The translations under genes were made by a program, and so were the position numbers. Below the pieces are notes generated by a model. The model searched no databases. It saw only the letters and a list, made by a program, of their open reading frames with translations, and was not told where the DNA came from. Of a stretch of 64,000 bases of DNA, positions 7,843 through 16,204 are shown piece by piece (the stretch's first letter is position 1; each line of letters begins with the position of its first letter). Source of the stretch: Ruminococcus sp. 210702-SL.1.03 (GTDB taxonomy: Bacteria > Bacillota > Clostridia > Oscillospirales > Ruminococcaceae); NCBI RefSeq assembly GCF_020559915.1, contig NZ_JAJCLZ010000001.1:62001-126000 (forward strand), written 5' to 3'.

Positions 7843-9366
7843 ATGGACTTCAAGCTGAACAGAGAAGAGCTGACCTGCTCTGTACCCGTGATAAAGACTG
7901 AGGTAACGCAGGCGGCTGAGCAGGACTTTATACTTCCCGACTACTGCCCCGATATTTTCCGAGTGCTGAAATGCTGCATAATACCGGGCGTGACGTCAGC
8001 GGGCATAAACGGAGGAAAGCTGACATTCGAGCTTTCCGTAACGATAAGAGTGATATACCGCACGGCGGAGGGCGGCGGGGTGCACTGCGTGGAGGAATGC
8101 CGCGATTTTTCAAAGACGGTAGACCTGCCCGCAGACGCCGTGAACCCCTCTGTGAAGATAGAGCCTGCGGTGGAATACGTCAACTGCCGCGTAGTAAGCC
8201 AGCGCAGGCTGGACGTTCGCGGAAGCGTTATCTGCCGCGTATGCGTAACGGGCGAGAAGAAATTCGAGGCGGTATGCGGCGCTTACGGCGGCGGGGTACA
8301 GACGAAAAAAGTATCAGCAGTATTCCCCGCAAGGCGGCTGACATCGGCTAAGCGGATAACCGTTATCGAAGAGATGGAGCTGCCCGCGGGCAAGCCGCCT
8401 TTCGGCAGCGTGGTGCGGTGCGACGTGAACGTCAAAAAGGGCGAGCAGAAGATGATACCCGGCAAGCTGATAACAAAAGGCGAAGCGGAAGTGAGTCTGC
8501 TGTATCTGCCAAGGGACGGCGGCGGCAAACCTCCCGAAGCCATGAGATTCAGCATACCTTTCAGCCAGATAATCGACATAGAGGGGCTGGACGAGAGCTT
8601 TACCGCAGATGTAGATATGACCGCGCCGAAATGCGTTATAATGCCGAAAGCGGAAGACCCCGCCGCGCTGGAGTGCGAGCTGATAATGCTTGTAAACATA
8701 TCCGCGACGAGGTACGAGAGCAGCGAATTTGCTACCGACGCGTACTCGACTATGTACGAGTGCGAATGTGAGCCGCTGGAGATCTTGCCGCCCGCCGAGA
8801 GCGAGAAGATAAGCGCGGGTGTAGAGCTGAACTGCACGCTTGCCTGCTCTGAGGGCGAGATAGCGCAGGTATACGATATGTGGTGCGAGAACGCGGCGGC
8901 GGCTGTACGGCGCGACGAAGATAAAGGCTGCTCGGTGCTTTACGGCAAGGCGCTGTTTTGTATACTGGGAAAACTGAGCGACGGCAGCGCGGCTTACGCC
9001 GAGAAAGAGTGCGCATTCGAGCAGGACATAGACATCAGCGGCGAAGCGGGAGCGGTAACGATAAAGACAGAGAGCAGCTCGTACACGATAAGCAACGAGG
9101 GGGTAGAGGCGAAAGCGGCGCTGAAAGCGGAGATAACTGCGCAGCGCGGCGGAGAACTGAGGCTGCTGAAAAGCATAACTCTGCTGACCGACAAACCGAA
9201 AGCGCGCGACAAAAACTGCGCTGTGAAGATATGCTACGCCGACCCCGAGGGCGACCTTTGGGAGATAGCGAAAAAATACTCCACCAGCGCGGAAGCGATA
9301 GCGGAGGAAAACAGCGCAGAGCCTGCCGACGGGCGCAGGATACTGATAATACCAATGAAAAACTGA
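7843..9366 (+). CDS. sipL: SipL-like spore morphogenesis protein (DUF3794 + LysM)
   Basis: The 507-residue protein has DUF3794 repeats over most of its length, beginning with the typical N-terminus and QDFILPDYCPDIFRVL. A C-terminal LysM domain (about 463-505, core EGDLWEIAKKYS) ends the protein. This is the architecture of SipL of Clostridioides difficile, which uses its LysM domain to bind SpoIVA when the coat basement layer forms around the forespore in the mother cell. The spoIVA gene follows 16 bases later, which strongly supports the assignment. GGAGG lies before the ATG. The gene is notably GC-rich, like spoIVA. Confidence 0.85.
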   Translation: MDFKLNREELTCSVPVIKTEVTQAAEQDFILPDYCPDIFRVLKCCIIPGVTSAGINGGKLTFELSVTIRVIYRTAEGGGVHCVEECRDFSKTVDLPADAVNPSVKIEPAVEYVNCRVVSQRRLDVRGSVICRVCVTGEKKFEAVCGAYGGGVQTKKVSAVFPARRLTSAKRITVIEEMELPAGKPPFGSVVRCDVNVKKGEQKMIPGKLITKGEAEVSLLYLPRDGGGKPPEAMRFSIPFSQIIDIEGLDESFTADVDMTAPKCVIMPKAEDPAALECELIMLVNISATRYESSEFATDAYSTMYECECEPLEILPPAESEKISAGVELNCTLACSEGEIAQVYDMWCENAAAAVRRDEDKGCSVLYGKALFCILGKLSDGSAAYAEKECAFEQDIDISGEAGAVTIKTESSSYTISNEGVEAKAALKAEITAQRGGELRLLKSITLLTDKPKARDKNCAVKICYADPEGDLWEIAKKYSTSAEAIAEENSAEPADGRRILIIPMKN

Positions 9367-9382
9367 CGGAGGAGCAGACTAT

Positions 9383-10852
9383 ATGAACGATATTTACAAC
9401 GACATCGCTGTGCGCACGGGCGGAAGCATATACATAGGCGTGGTAGGCCCTGTGCGGACGGGAAAATCGACATTCATCAAGCACTTTATGGAGCGGCTGG
9501 TGATACCGAACATCGAGAGCGACTACCGCCGCGAGAGGGCGAGCGACGAACTGCCGCAGTCCTCGGGCGGGCGCACTATAATGACCACCGAGCCGAAATT
9601 CATACCCGAAGAAGCAGTGCGCGTGAACCTCGGCACGGCAAGCTTTGACCTGCGCATGATAGACTGCGTGGGGTACGTTATACCCAGCGCGCAGGGATAT
9701 TTTGAAGACGAAGCGCCGCGAATGGTGATGACGCCGTGGTTCGACGCTGAAGTGCCTTTCAACATGGCGGCGGAGGTCGGAACGCGAAAAGTCATCGCCG
9801 AGCACTCTACCATCGGGATAGTAGTGACCACGGACGGCAGCATTACCGATCTGCCGAGAGATGAGTACGAAGAGTGCGAAGAGCGCGTAATATCGGAACT
9901 GCGCGAGGCAGGAAAACCATTCGTAGTGCTCTACAACTGCCTGAACCCTATATCACCCGAGGCTAAGACGGCGGCGGCTAAGCTTTCAGAAAAGTACAAA
10001 GCCTGCGTTATACCGCTGAGCTGCGAGCAGCTGGACGACGATATGATAGAGCGGATACTTACGGAAGTGCTGTACGCATTCCCGATACAGGAGATAAGTG
10101 TGGAAGCGCCCAGCTGGCTCAATTCGCTCGACAAAGGGCACTGGCTGCGCAGCGAGATATACAGCGCTATACGCGGTGCGGCGGGCGCGGTGCACACGCT
10201 GAAAGACGCGGAAGCCTTTGCGAAAGAGCTTGCAAAGTGCGAATACATCAGCGCGGCGGCGGTGCGCGAAACAGACCTTTCATGCGGCAAAGCGGCTGTT
10301 GCGGCGACTATCTCAGGCGACCTATTCATCAAGATAATCGGCGAAGCGGCGGGCATACCGCTGGAGAACGAGGGCGAGCTGATACCGAAAATAACCGAGT
10401 TGGTGCGTATACGCGAGAAATATTCGCGGCTGGCGGGCGCGCTGGAGGAAGCGGAGCGCACGGGCTACGGCGTAGTGATGCCGACGATGGCAGACCTTAC
10501 ACTGGAAGAGCCGGAGATAATCAAACAGGGCGGCAAGTACGGCATACGTCTGCGGGCGGCGGCTTCTTCGATACACCTGATGAAGACGCAGATAAAGACG
10601 GAAGTCGCGCCGATAGTAGGCTCTGAGAAGCAGTCGGAAGAGCTGGTGATGTCGCTGATGGCGGATTTCGACAGCTCGCCCGAAAAAATATGGGAATCGA
10701 ACATATTCGGAAAATCGCTGCACGAACTGGTGAGCGAGGGGCTGAACGCAAAGCTTGCGAAACTGCCGGCGGACGCGCGCATGAAGCTCTGCGAAACGCT
10801 TTCGCGCATGATAAACGAAGGCTGCTCTGGGCTTATCTGCCTTATACTCTGA
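9383..10852 (+). CDS. spoIVA: Stage IV sporulation protein A, coat-basement ATPase
   Basis: SpoIVA polymerises on the outer forespore membrane using ATP and anchors the spore coat. The 489-residue length matches the family (about 492). The N-terminal P-loop is GPVRTGKST (22-30), with a Walker-B-like IDCVGY and a conserved VVTTDGSITDLPRDEYEECE stretch. The protein ends with a hydrophobic GLICLIL-type tail, as expected for membrane targeting. It lies in an operon with sipL, whose product is its known partner in Clostridioides. A bidirectional terminator follows. Confidence 0.95.
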   Translation: MNDIYNDIAVRTGGSIYIGVVGPVRTGKSTFIKHFMERLVIPNIESDYRRERASDELPQSSGGRTIMTTEPKFIPEEAVRVNLGTASFDLRMIDCVGYVIPSAQGYFEDEAPRMVMTPWFDAEVPFNMAAEVGTRKVIAEHSTIGIVVTTDGSITDLPRDEYEECEERVISELREAGKPFVVLYNCLNPISPEAKTAAAKLSEKYKACVIPLSCEQLDDDMIERILTEVLYAFPIQEISVEAPSWLNSLDKGHWLRSEIYSAIRGAAGAVHTLKDAEAFAKELAKCEYISAAAVRETDLSCGKAAVAATISGDLFIKIIGEAAGIPLENEGELIPKITELVRIREKYSRLAGALEEAERTGYGVVMPTMADLTLEEPEIIKQGGKYGIRLRAAASSIHLMKTQIKTEVAPIVGSEKQSEELVMSLMADFDSSPEKIWESNIFGKSLHELVSEGLNAKLAKLPADARMKLCETLSRMINEGCSGLICLIL

Positions 10853-10867
10853 TAAATACGGCAAACA

Positions 10868-10915
10868 AAAAACGTCTGCGGCGAAAAATTCGCTCACAGG
10901 CGTTTTGCTTTTTTA
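10868..10915. terminator. Bidirectional terminator between spoIVA and the P-II-like gene
   Basis: An 8-bp outer stem (AACGTCTG / CAGGCGTT) holds an inner GCGAA/TTCGC hairpin. T-runs follow on the plus strand (GCTTTTTTA) and on the minus strand (GTTTTTTG). Confidence 0.8.
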
Positions 10916-10923
10916 TGTAGTGG

Positions 10924-11265
10924 TCAAGAAATACCGTCTACGAACGAAACGGGCAGACCGAACATGATACCTGCGTTAGGCTTTGAGAGGTCGCCTGTAA
11001 CGCCGGTGATAGCCTTTCTGACATCATCTACCTGCTCGTCTTTTACGATAACGAAGATAGTTTTTGATTTATGAGAATCGTCATCGCCCGAGAGTATGCC
11101 GCGGAGTAGCTGCACCATTGCGAGATTATTGCTCATACGCGTGATGGAGCTTGCCATACCTACCGAGTCGATAGCCGTACCGCCGCGAATGCCCGCTTCG
11201 GCAAGGGCGCTCATTATGCTGTCTACCAGCTCTGTTTGTTTGATAACTAAGAAAATTGCCTGCAT
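10924..11265 (-). CDS. P-II family signalling-like protein
   Basis: The 113-residue protein resembles the trimeric P-II fold: an N-terminal MQAIFLVIKQTELVDSIMSA strand-helix, a central glycine-rich segment and a second beta-alpha-beta unit (KTIFVIVKDEQVDDVRKAI). The classical GlnB uridylylation motif of the T-loop is not apparent, so this belongs to the divergent P-II-like proteins rather than GlnB/GlnK. What it senses is unknown. It sits 41 bases downstream of prmA on the same strand and is probably co-transcribed with it. Confidence 0.7.
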   Translation of the reverse strand: MQAIFLVIKQTELVDSIMSALAEAGIRGGTAIDSVGMASSITRMSNNLAMVQLLRGILSGDDDSHKSKTIFVIVKDEQVDDVRKAITGVTGDLSKPNAGIMFGLPVSFVDGIS

Positions 11266-11306
11266 AGTATCTTTCCTTTCTGTATAAAATATTTTAATAA
11301 TGCACG

Positions 11307-12275
11307 TTATTTACGGACAAAGTAAGCCGCGTTCCAGTCCTCACTGTTGGCGGATTTTACAAGCTCGAAGCCGCAGGAAGATATAGTGCTGAGCACCTCT
11401 TCGCGGCGGGCGTCGATTATGCCCGAAACTATCAGCTTGCCTTTAGCCTTTAAGAAGCCTGCGAAAAAGCCGCTCATGGCTATGAGCACATCGGCGACGA
11501 TATTAGCGCAGACTATATCGTACCCGCCGCCTATCTTTTCGCGCAGCTTTTCATCAGAAGTTATATCGCCGCAGAAAGCCGTATAGCGCTCGGGAGAGAT
11601 GCCGTTTTTCTGAGCGTTTTCGGCGGCAATGCGAACGCTGTTGTCGTCTATATCTACAGCGCAGGCGGACTCTGCGCCGAGCAGCAGCGCGCCTATCGAG
11701 AGAATACCGCTGCCGCAGCCGAGGTCAAGCAGTTTTTCGCCCTGCGCGAGGTTTTCTTCTATAAGCTCTAAACAAAGGCGGGTGGTATTATGCTGACCCG
11801 TACCGAAAGAAGAAGCCGGGTCGATCTCTAAGATCCTGCGCTTTTCAGCCGGGTCTGCCGCCTCCCACGAAGGCTTTATCAGCAGCTTTTCGCCGATAGT
11901 GATAGGCTTGAAATACTGCTTCCAGTTATTAGCCCAATCTTCCTCGCGGATATTAGACATATCGTACTCCAGCCTGCCGTAAGCGCCGTCGGTATCGCGC
12001 GATTTGAGAGCAGCCAGCGCGGACTTCACCGCCGCGAAAAGCTCTGCGCCCTCGGCATCGCTGCGGATATATACCGTAACGGTAGTTTCGCAGTTTTTAA
12101 GACCCATAAGGTCATCGTCGATATAATCCCAATTGCCGGTCTTATTTTCGAGGAAGTCCTCAAAATCCTGAGCGTCTTTGATAACGAAGCCGGTAATGCC
12201 GAGATCCATAAGTATACCTGTAACGCTGTCGATACCCGCAGTAGTCGTATATATGTTTATTTCAGCCCATTCCAT
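11307..12275 (-). CDS. prmA: Ribosomal protein L11 methyltransferase
   Basis: The 322-residue protein is a SAM-dependent methyltransferase that trimethylates ribosomal protein L11. An N-terminal substrate-recognition domain (about 1-110, MEWAEINIYTTTAGID at its start) precedes the Rossmann domain. Motif I is LDLGCGSGILSIGA and is followed by an acidic AVDIDDNSV; the PSSFGTGQHNTTRL-type SAM-lid region, here ASSFGTGQHNTTRL, is diagnostic of PrmA. The length is typical. It is transcribed from the promoter at 12311-12339. Confidence 0.93.
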   Translation of the reverse strand: MEWAEINIYTTTAGIDSVTGILMDLGITGFVIKDAQDFEDFLENKTGNWDYIDDDLMGLKNCETTVTVYIRSDAEGAELFAAVKSALAALKSRDTDGAYGRLEYDMSNIREEDWANNWKQYFKPITIGEKLLIKPSWEAADPAEKRRILEIDPASSFGTGQHNTTRLCLELIEENLAQGEKLLDLGCGSGILSIGALLLGAESACAVDIDDNSVRIAAENAQKNGISPERYTAFCGDITSDEKLREKIGGGYDIVCANIVADVLIAMSGFFAGFLKAKGKLIVSGIIDARREEVLSTISSCGFELVKSANSEDWNAAYFVRK

Positions 12276-12310
12276 AGTTTGTCATTCCTTTTTTGTATGG
12301 TTATTTATCT

Positions 12311-12339
12311 ATTATAGCACATTTTTAATGATTTGTAAA
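12311..12339 (-). promoter_or_regulatory. Sigma-A promoter of prmA
   Basis: On the minus strand TTTACA (12334-12339), 17 bases, then TATAAT (12311-12316), about 35 bases before the prmA ATG. Confidence 0.7.
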
Positions 12340-12384
12340 GTATATTTCACAAAGATTTCACCAAAATACCTAAATCGTCGCAAA

Positions 12385-12427
12385 ACAAAAAAAACCGCAC
12401 ACCTTGCGAAATGCGAAAGTGTGCGGT
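12385..12427 (-). terminator. Terminator of the diguanylate cyclase gene
   Basis: A 9-bp GC-rich stem (ACCGCACAC 12394-12402 / GTGTGCGGT 12419-12427) is followed on the minus strand by an eight-T run. Confidence 0.85.
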
Positions 12428-12447
12428 AAACAGCGATAAAAAATGCG

Positions 12448-14337
12448 TTATCCCTCAGCGAATCTAAAGCCTTTGATAAGCTTATTTTTCTTCTTATGCT
12501 TATACATTTTAGAGTCAGCACGTTTTACTACTTCTTTGAAAGTGTTTACGATCTCTTCGGGGGCCGACTCCTCTACACCAACGCTGGCGTTTATGTGGTA
12601 AGGCTTATTGGCGGCGTAGCTGGCTTCGTTTATCTTATCTGAAAAACGTTTTTCAAGCTCAGCAGGGGTGATATCTGCAACTAGCAGAGCCATAAATTCA
12701 TCGCCGCCGAAACGTGCGCAAACGCCCATATCACTGACTGTATCTTCAAGCACATACGCCACAGTATAGATAGCAAAATCGCCCTCGTTATGACCGAAAG
12801 AATCGTTTATGAACTTCAGCCCATCGAGGTCGGCGGAGAGAAGCAGAAGCTTTTTATTTTCTTTTTCTGCGCGCATTATGACCGCGGGTATCTCTCGATC
12901 AAAGCCGCGGCGATTGAGCAGGTTTGTGAGCGGGTCGCGGATATACATATCATTCAGCGCTTTAACTACCTCGTTGAGCTTAGCGGCGTTTTCTATACTG
13001 GAAAGCAGCATATTCAGGTGCACCACGAAATCCGCAAGGCGGTCGAAAGCGAGGAAGCTGAGCGTAAGGCGGCTTATCATGACATAACCGTAAACTCTGT
13101 CCTGACAATGCAGGGGCACAAAAACGAAATTCGAGCAGTTTTTGAAAATGCTGACGGGGTAGATCTCTTGGCTGTCTACCTCGGCGAAAGGCGTGAAATA
13201 CTCAAGGTTTTCGGGGTCAAGGTACGCCGCGAGAACGCGACCGGGGTAATCTTTTTTGCTGTAACCGAAAAATTCGGGATAGATATAGATAGCGACACCG
13301 CAGTAGAGTATAGACTTTACATATTTTCCTATACCGGGAAGAACAGCTTGAAGCTCATCGCCGGTATTATTATAAAGCAACATGTGATCCATGCTCGTCT
13401 TGAACTCTTCACGCTGACCTATCATATCATAAAGCTGCAATGTGATCTTACCGGAAATCCTGGCAGAGTTATCTATACAGCCGCAGGACTGACCGAGCAC
13501 TATATCGAAGCCGAATATCTTATCGCAGGGCTGCGGTACAGAGCCTTCAAGCCGTATTATCTCATCTATCATATACTCAGCCGATTTTTCAAAATCATAC
13601 TTAGCGGTAAGTATAGACGGACAGTTTTTTACTGCGCGTTCGATGCCATCGAAGCCGCTTACGATAATATCCTCCGGTACAGCAACGCCGTTTTCCTCAA
13701 GCGCGGTGCAGGCAGCTATCGCCATAGAGTCATTTGCGCAGACTATCGCATCGGGCAAAACGCCGCCGCAGTCTTTAAGAATATCCTTCACAGCCTGCAT
13801 GGCGGGAGAATCCCAAAACTCGCCGTAGTATATTTTATTTTGATCGAAAGCTATGCCGTGCTTTTCGAGCGAGCGGCGGTAAGCATCTTCGCGGTCCTGC
13901 GAAAAACTGTTATTGCGCTGGCCGCTTATCATGTAAACATTTTTAGCGCCGTGCTGCTCGACTATATGATCGGTTATCTTTTCAAATGCCGTATCGTAAT
14001 CAAAGCCGATATAGTAAGCGCCCTTCACCTTTTTATCTATCGCAAAGGCAGGTATGCCGTGAGCGTCGGCGAAATCAACAAGGTCTTTTACAAGCGCTTC
14101 GTCTTTGATAAGCTCGCTGTAAATTATCATAGCGCAGAGGTCAGCCTCATACGACAGGTGGAAAATGCTTTTTTCGCCCTCATCGTAGCTGTTGCCGTTA
14201 TACAGGTCGGTATAGGAACTGAAGCACATAGTATCATAGCCGTTTTCCGCAGCTCTTACGCTTATGCTGTTAAGATGATTATGATAGCCTACTTTATGGA
14301 TATTTGGTATAAAAATGCCTATGCGCTTTTTCAACAT
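12448..14337 (-). CDS. Cytoplasmic LacI-type ligand-binding domain fused to a diguanylate cyclase
   Basis: The first ~285 of 629 residues form a periplasmic-binding-protein-like fold of the LacI/GalR sensor type (KRIGIFIPNIHKVGYHNH at the start; CANDSMAIAACTALEENG and VSGFDGIERA are classic for this fold). There is no helix-turn-helix, signal peptide or membrane segment. A middle region (about 300-440, possibly GAF-like) follows, then a GGDEF domain (DPLTNLLNRRGFD; intact RFGGDEF at about 544-548). It should make cyclic di-GMP in response to a cytoplasmic ligand, probably a sugar. I see no RxxD inhibitory site before GGDEF. It is transcribed divergently from a solute-binding lipoprotein gene, so the ligands may match; that is inference. 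Confidence 0.85.
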   Translation of the reverse strand: MLKKRIGIFIPNIHKVGYHNHLNSISVRAAENGYDTMCFSSYTDLYNGNSYDEGEKSIFHLSYEADLCAMIIYSELIKDEALVKDLVDFADAHGIPAFAIDKKVKGAYYIGFDYDTAFEKITDHIVEQHGAKNVYMISGQRNNSFSQDREDAYRRSLEKHGIAFDQNKIYYGEFWDSPAMQAVKDILKDCGGVLPDAIVCANDSMAIAACTALEENGVAVPEDIIVSGFDGIERAVKNCPSILTAKYDFEKSAEYMIDEIIRLEGSVPQPCDKIFGFDIVLGQSCGCIDNSARISGKITLQLYDMIGQREEFKTSMDHMLLYNNTGDELQAVLPGIGKYVKSILYCGVAIYIYPEFFGYSKKDYPGRVLAAYLDPENLEYFTPFAEVDSQEIYPVSIFKNCSNFVFVPLHCQDRVYGYVMISRLTLSFLAFDRLADFVVHLNMLLSSIENAAKLNEVVKALNDMYIRDPLTNLLNRRGFDREIPAVIMRAEKENKKLLLLSADLDGLKFINDSFGHNEGDFAIYTVAYVLEDTVSDMGVCARFGGDEFMALLVADITPAELEKRFSDKINEASYAANKPYHINASVGVEESAPEEIVNTFKEVVKRADSKMYKHKKKNKLIKGFRFAEG

Positions 14338-14415
14338 CTGCCGCCTCCCTTTTATATCGAAATTCTAATTCTATATTATTAAATTGGTCAAGTCGCCATT
14401 TTCAAATACATATAC

Positions 14416-14444
14416 AGTATAGCATACAGAAAATAAAAAATCAA
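14416..14444 (-). promoter_or_regulatory. Sigma-A promoter of the diguanylate cyclase gene
   Basis: On the minus strand TTGATT (14439-14444), 17 bases, TATACT (14416-14421). This and the plus-strand promoter at 14573 are the content of the 310-base gap 14338-14647. The rest is A/T-rich with no ORF. Confidence 0.6.
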
Positions 14445-14572
14445 TGATTTTCAAGAATCAAAAAATATTTTTGTGAAAAAAACATAAAAACCTTGGCACG
14501 ATTTATACAACTTAGATATTTAAATTGTGTATAATGTAAAAAAATATAGCAAATTTTTATTTAATGTTATGA

Positions 14573-14602
14573 TTGACAATCGGCGTGCAGACATGATAGA
14601 AT
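14573..14602 (+). promoter_or_regulatory. Sigma-A promoter of the solute-binding lipoprotein gene
   Basis: TTGACA (14573-14578), an 18-base spacer and TAGAAT (14597-14602), about 40 bases before the ATG at 14648. Confidence 0.6.
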
Positions 14603-14647
14603 TAAGATATATCAGCATATTCAAATATCTAATATGGAGGAGAAAAT

Positions 14648-16060
14648 ATGATACAGGCACGCAAGCTTGCCGCGCTTTCAGCCGCGGTGATGTTAACGTT
14701 TACAGCCGCAGGCTGCGGCGGCGGAAAAAGCGACAGCTCTTCAAAGTATGAGGACAAGGTAAAGGTAGCGGAGACCGCGACCGACGGCATATCCGACATA
14801 CCCGATGAGGCTGACAAGGAGCTGGAGTGGCTCTCTTACTTCGACATAAACCCGACCTCTGCGGCGCAGGAGAAGCGCGTAGACCTGACGCTTTTTGAGC
14901 GCAAGGGCGGCAAGATAAAATATTCGCAGTGCGCATCTACCACGAAGTACGACCAGCTTGCGAACCGACTTCTCTCAAACGACCCGCCCGACATCTTCTG
15001 GTTTGAGCAGAAGATGACTTTTCCCTGCTACTGCGTAAAGGGAATGTTCCAGCCGGTAGACAGCATAGTTGACTTTGATGACGATATGTGGAAGGACATG
15101 AAGGGGCTTGCCGACCAGTTTACGCTGAAAGACGAGCACTACGTTGCGCCGATAAACCTCAACGTGCTTTCATCTATGGTATATGACAAGGACGTTATGG
15201 AGGCCAACACGCTGGACGACCCTTACGAGCTTTACATGGACGGCAGCTGGACATGGGATACTTGGTACGACATGATGGACGAATACTGCTCAAACGCCGA
15301 GGGCGACGAGATACGCTACGGCATAAACGGCTGGTTCGCGCCATTCATATTTCAGTCTACGGGCAAGACGCTGATAACATACGACAGCGAGAAGGACGAA
15401 TATGTATCGAATATAACCGACCCCGACTTCGACCGCGCCTCTTCCCTGCTGTACGAGGTACAGAAAAACGGTTTCTACAACGCCGACTGGTACGGCTCGG
15501 CAAACGACGCTTTCAAGAAAAACGTACTCTTCTACGCTATGGGCAACTGGGCTATAAACCCGAGAGAGGGCGACAACTGGGGCGTAGTGCCCATGCCGCG
15601 CGACCCTAACAGCGACACTTACTACACCACCATCGGCATAACGGCGTATATGTGGGTAAAAGGCTCGACAAAGAGCGACGCTGTGAAGTGCTGGTACGAA
15701 TGTGCGCGCTACGCGAACACCGACCCAGACGCTATGGAAGCAGGCAAAGAAAAATTCTTCGTGACCTCGCCGTACTGGACGGAAGAGATGTACGAAATGG
15801 CGAACGAAGAGCCGTTGAGCGACAAGTACGTCAAGGTGGTAGACCCCGGCTACGGAATATCCACACTGCTCTCTAACGACGACGCGGCTACCAACGCCAC
15901 AAAGGAAGCTGTAATACCGTATATGTACACATCGGTAATGAAAACGGACGACGACGGAGTACAGTTCACATGGACAAAGCTGCGCGAAACATATTCGGGA
16001 ACGATAGATTCCGAGCTGAAAGACTTTAATAAAGAGTACCATAAATTCATATCAAAGTAA
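14648..16060 (+). CDS. ABC transporter solute-binding lipoprotein (family 1, sugar type)
   Basis: The 470-residue protein has a signal peptide with lipobox TAAGC, so it should be lipidated at Cys23 and sit on the outer membrane face. The body resembles family-1 extracellular solute-binding proteins for carbohydrates: ISYDQLANRL-type N-lobe segments, a DIFWFEQKMTFPCY hinge region, Trp-rich MDGSWTWDTWYDMMDEY and a C-terminal FTWTKLRETYSG. No permease or ATPase gene is adjacent: a terminator follows at 16094 and the next gene is spoIIGA. It either serves a transporter encoded elsewhere or acts as a sensor. The divergent neighbour is a ligand-sensing diguanylate cyclase. Confidence 0.85.
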   Translation: MIQARKLAALSAAVMLTFTAAGCGGGKSDSSSKYEDKVKVAETATDGISDIPDEADKELEWLSYFDINPTSAAQEKRVDLTLFERKGGKIKYSQCASTTKYDQLANRLLSNDPPDIFWFEQKMTFPCYCVKGMFQPVDSIVDFDDDMWKDMKGLADQFTLKDEHYVAPINLNVLSSMVYDKDVMEANTLDDPYELYMDGSWTWDTWYDMMDEYCSNAEGDEIRYGINGWFAPFIFQSTGKTLITYDSEKDEYVSNITDPDFDRASSLLYEVQKNGFYNADWYGSANDAFKKNVLFYAMGNWAINPREGDNWGVVPMPRDPNSDTYYTTIGITAYMWVKGSTKSDAVKCWYECARYANTDPDAMEAGKEKFFVTSPYWTEEMYEMANEEPLSDKYVKVVDPGYGISTLLSNDDAATNATKEAVIPYMYTSVMKTDDDGVQFTWTKLRETYSGTIDSELKDFNKEYHKFISK

Positions 16061-16093
16061 GAAGACATACCTTTATATAATATATGCGAAATG

Positions 16094-16128
16094 AAAGAGC
16101 TGAGCGATAAAAACTCGGCTCTTTTTTA
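16094..16128 (+). terminator. Terminator of the solute-binding lipoprotein gene
   Basis: An 11-bp stem with one G-T pair (AAAGAGCTGAG / CTCGGCTCTTT) leads into a T-run. Confidence 0.85.
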
Positions 16129-16147
16129 TTATGCGGAAGCGTTCGCT

Positions 16148-16181
16148 TTCGACCTATTGCGCCGCGGGAGGGGGGTATAAT
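16148..16181 (+). promoter_or_regulatory. Candidate Spo0A-controlled promoter of spoIIGA-sigE
   Basis: A TATAAT -10 (16176-16181) has no -35 at normal spacing, but a near-perfect 0A box (TTCGACC, consensus TTCGACA on this strand) lies at 16148-16154, 21 bases upstream. The Bacillus subtilis spoIIG promoter has the same layout, with an over-long spacer and Spo0A boxes overlapping the -35. The match is one box only, so this is an inference. Confidence 0.4.
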
Positions 16182-16204
16182 TAAAGCAGAAAGGCGGTGC
16201 GGGA

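Noticed and set aside
12790..14382. Long open reading frame (530 codons) on the plus strand opposite the diguanylate cyclase gene
   Set aside because: It is fully antisense to a protein with clear LacI-type and GGDEF motifs. It has no recognisable domain and no ribosome site, and its openness follows from codon bias of the real gene.
14493..14535. TTGGCA and TATAAT (14530-14535) as a promoter for the solute-binding lipoprotein
   Set aside because: The spacing is 31 bases. The TTGACA-18-TAGAAT pair at 14573-14602 is better placed.
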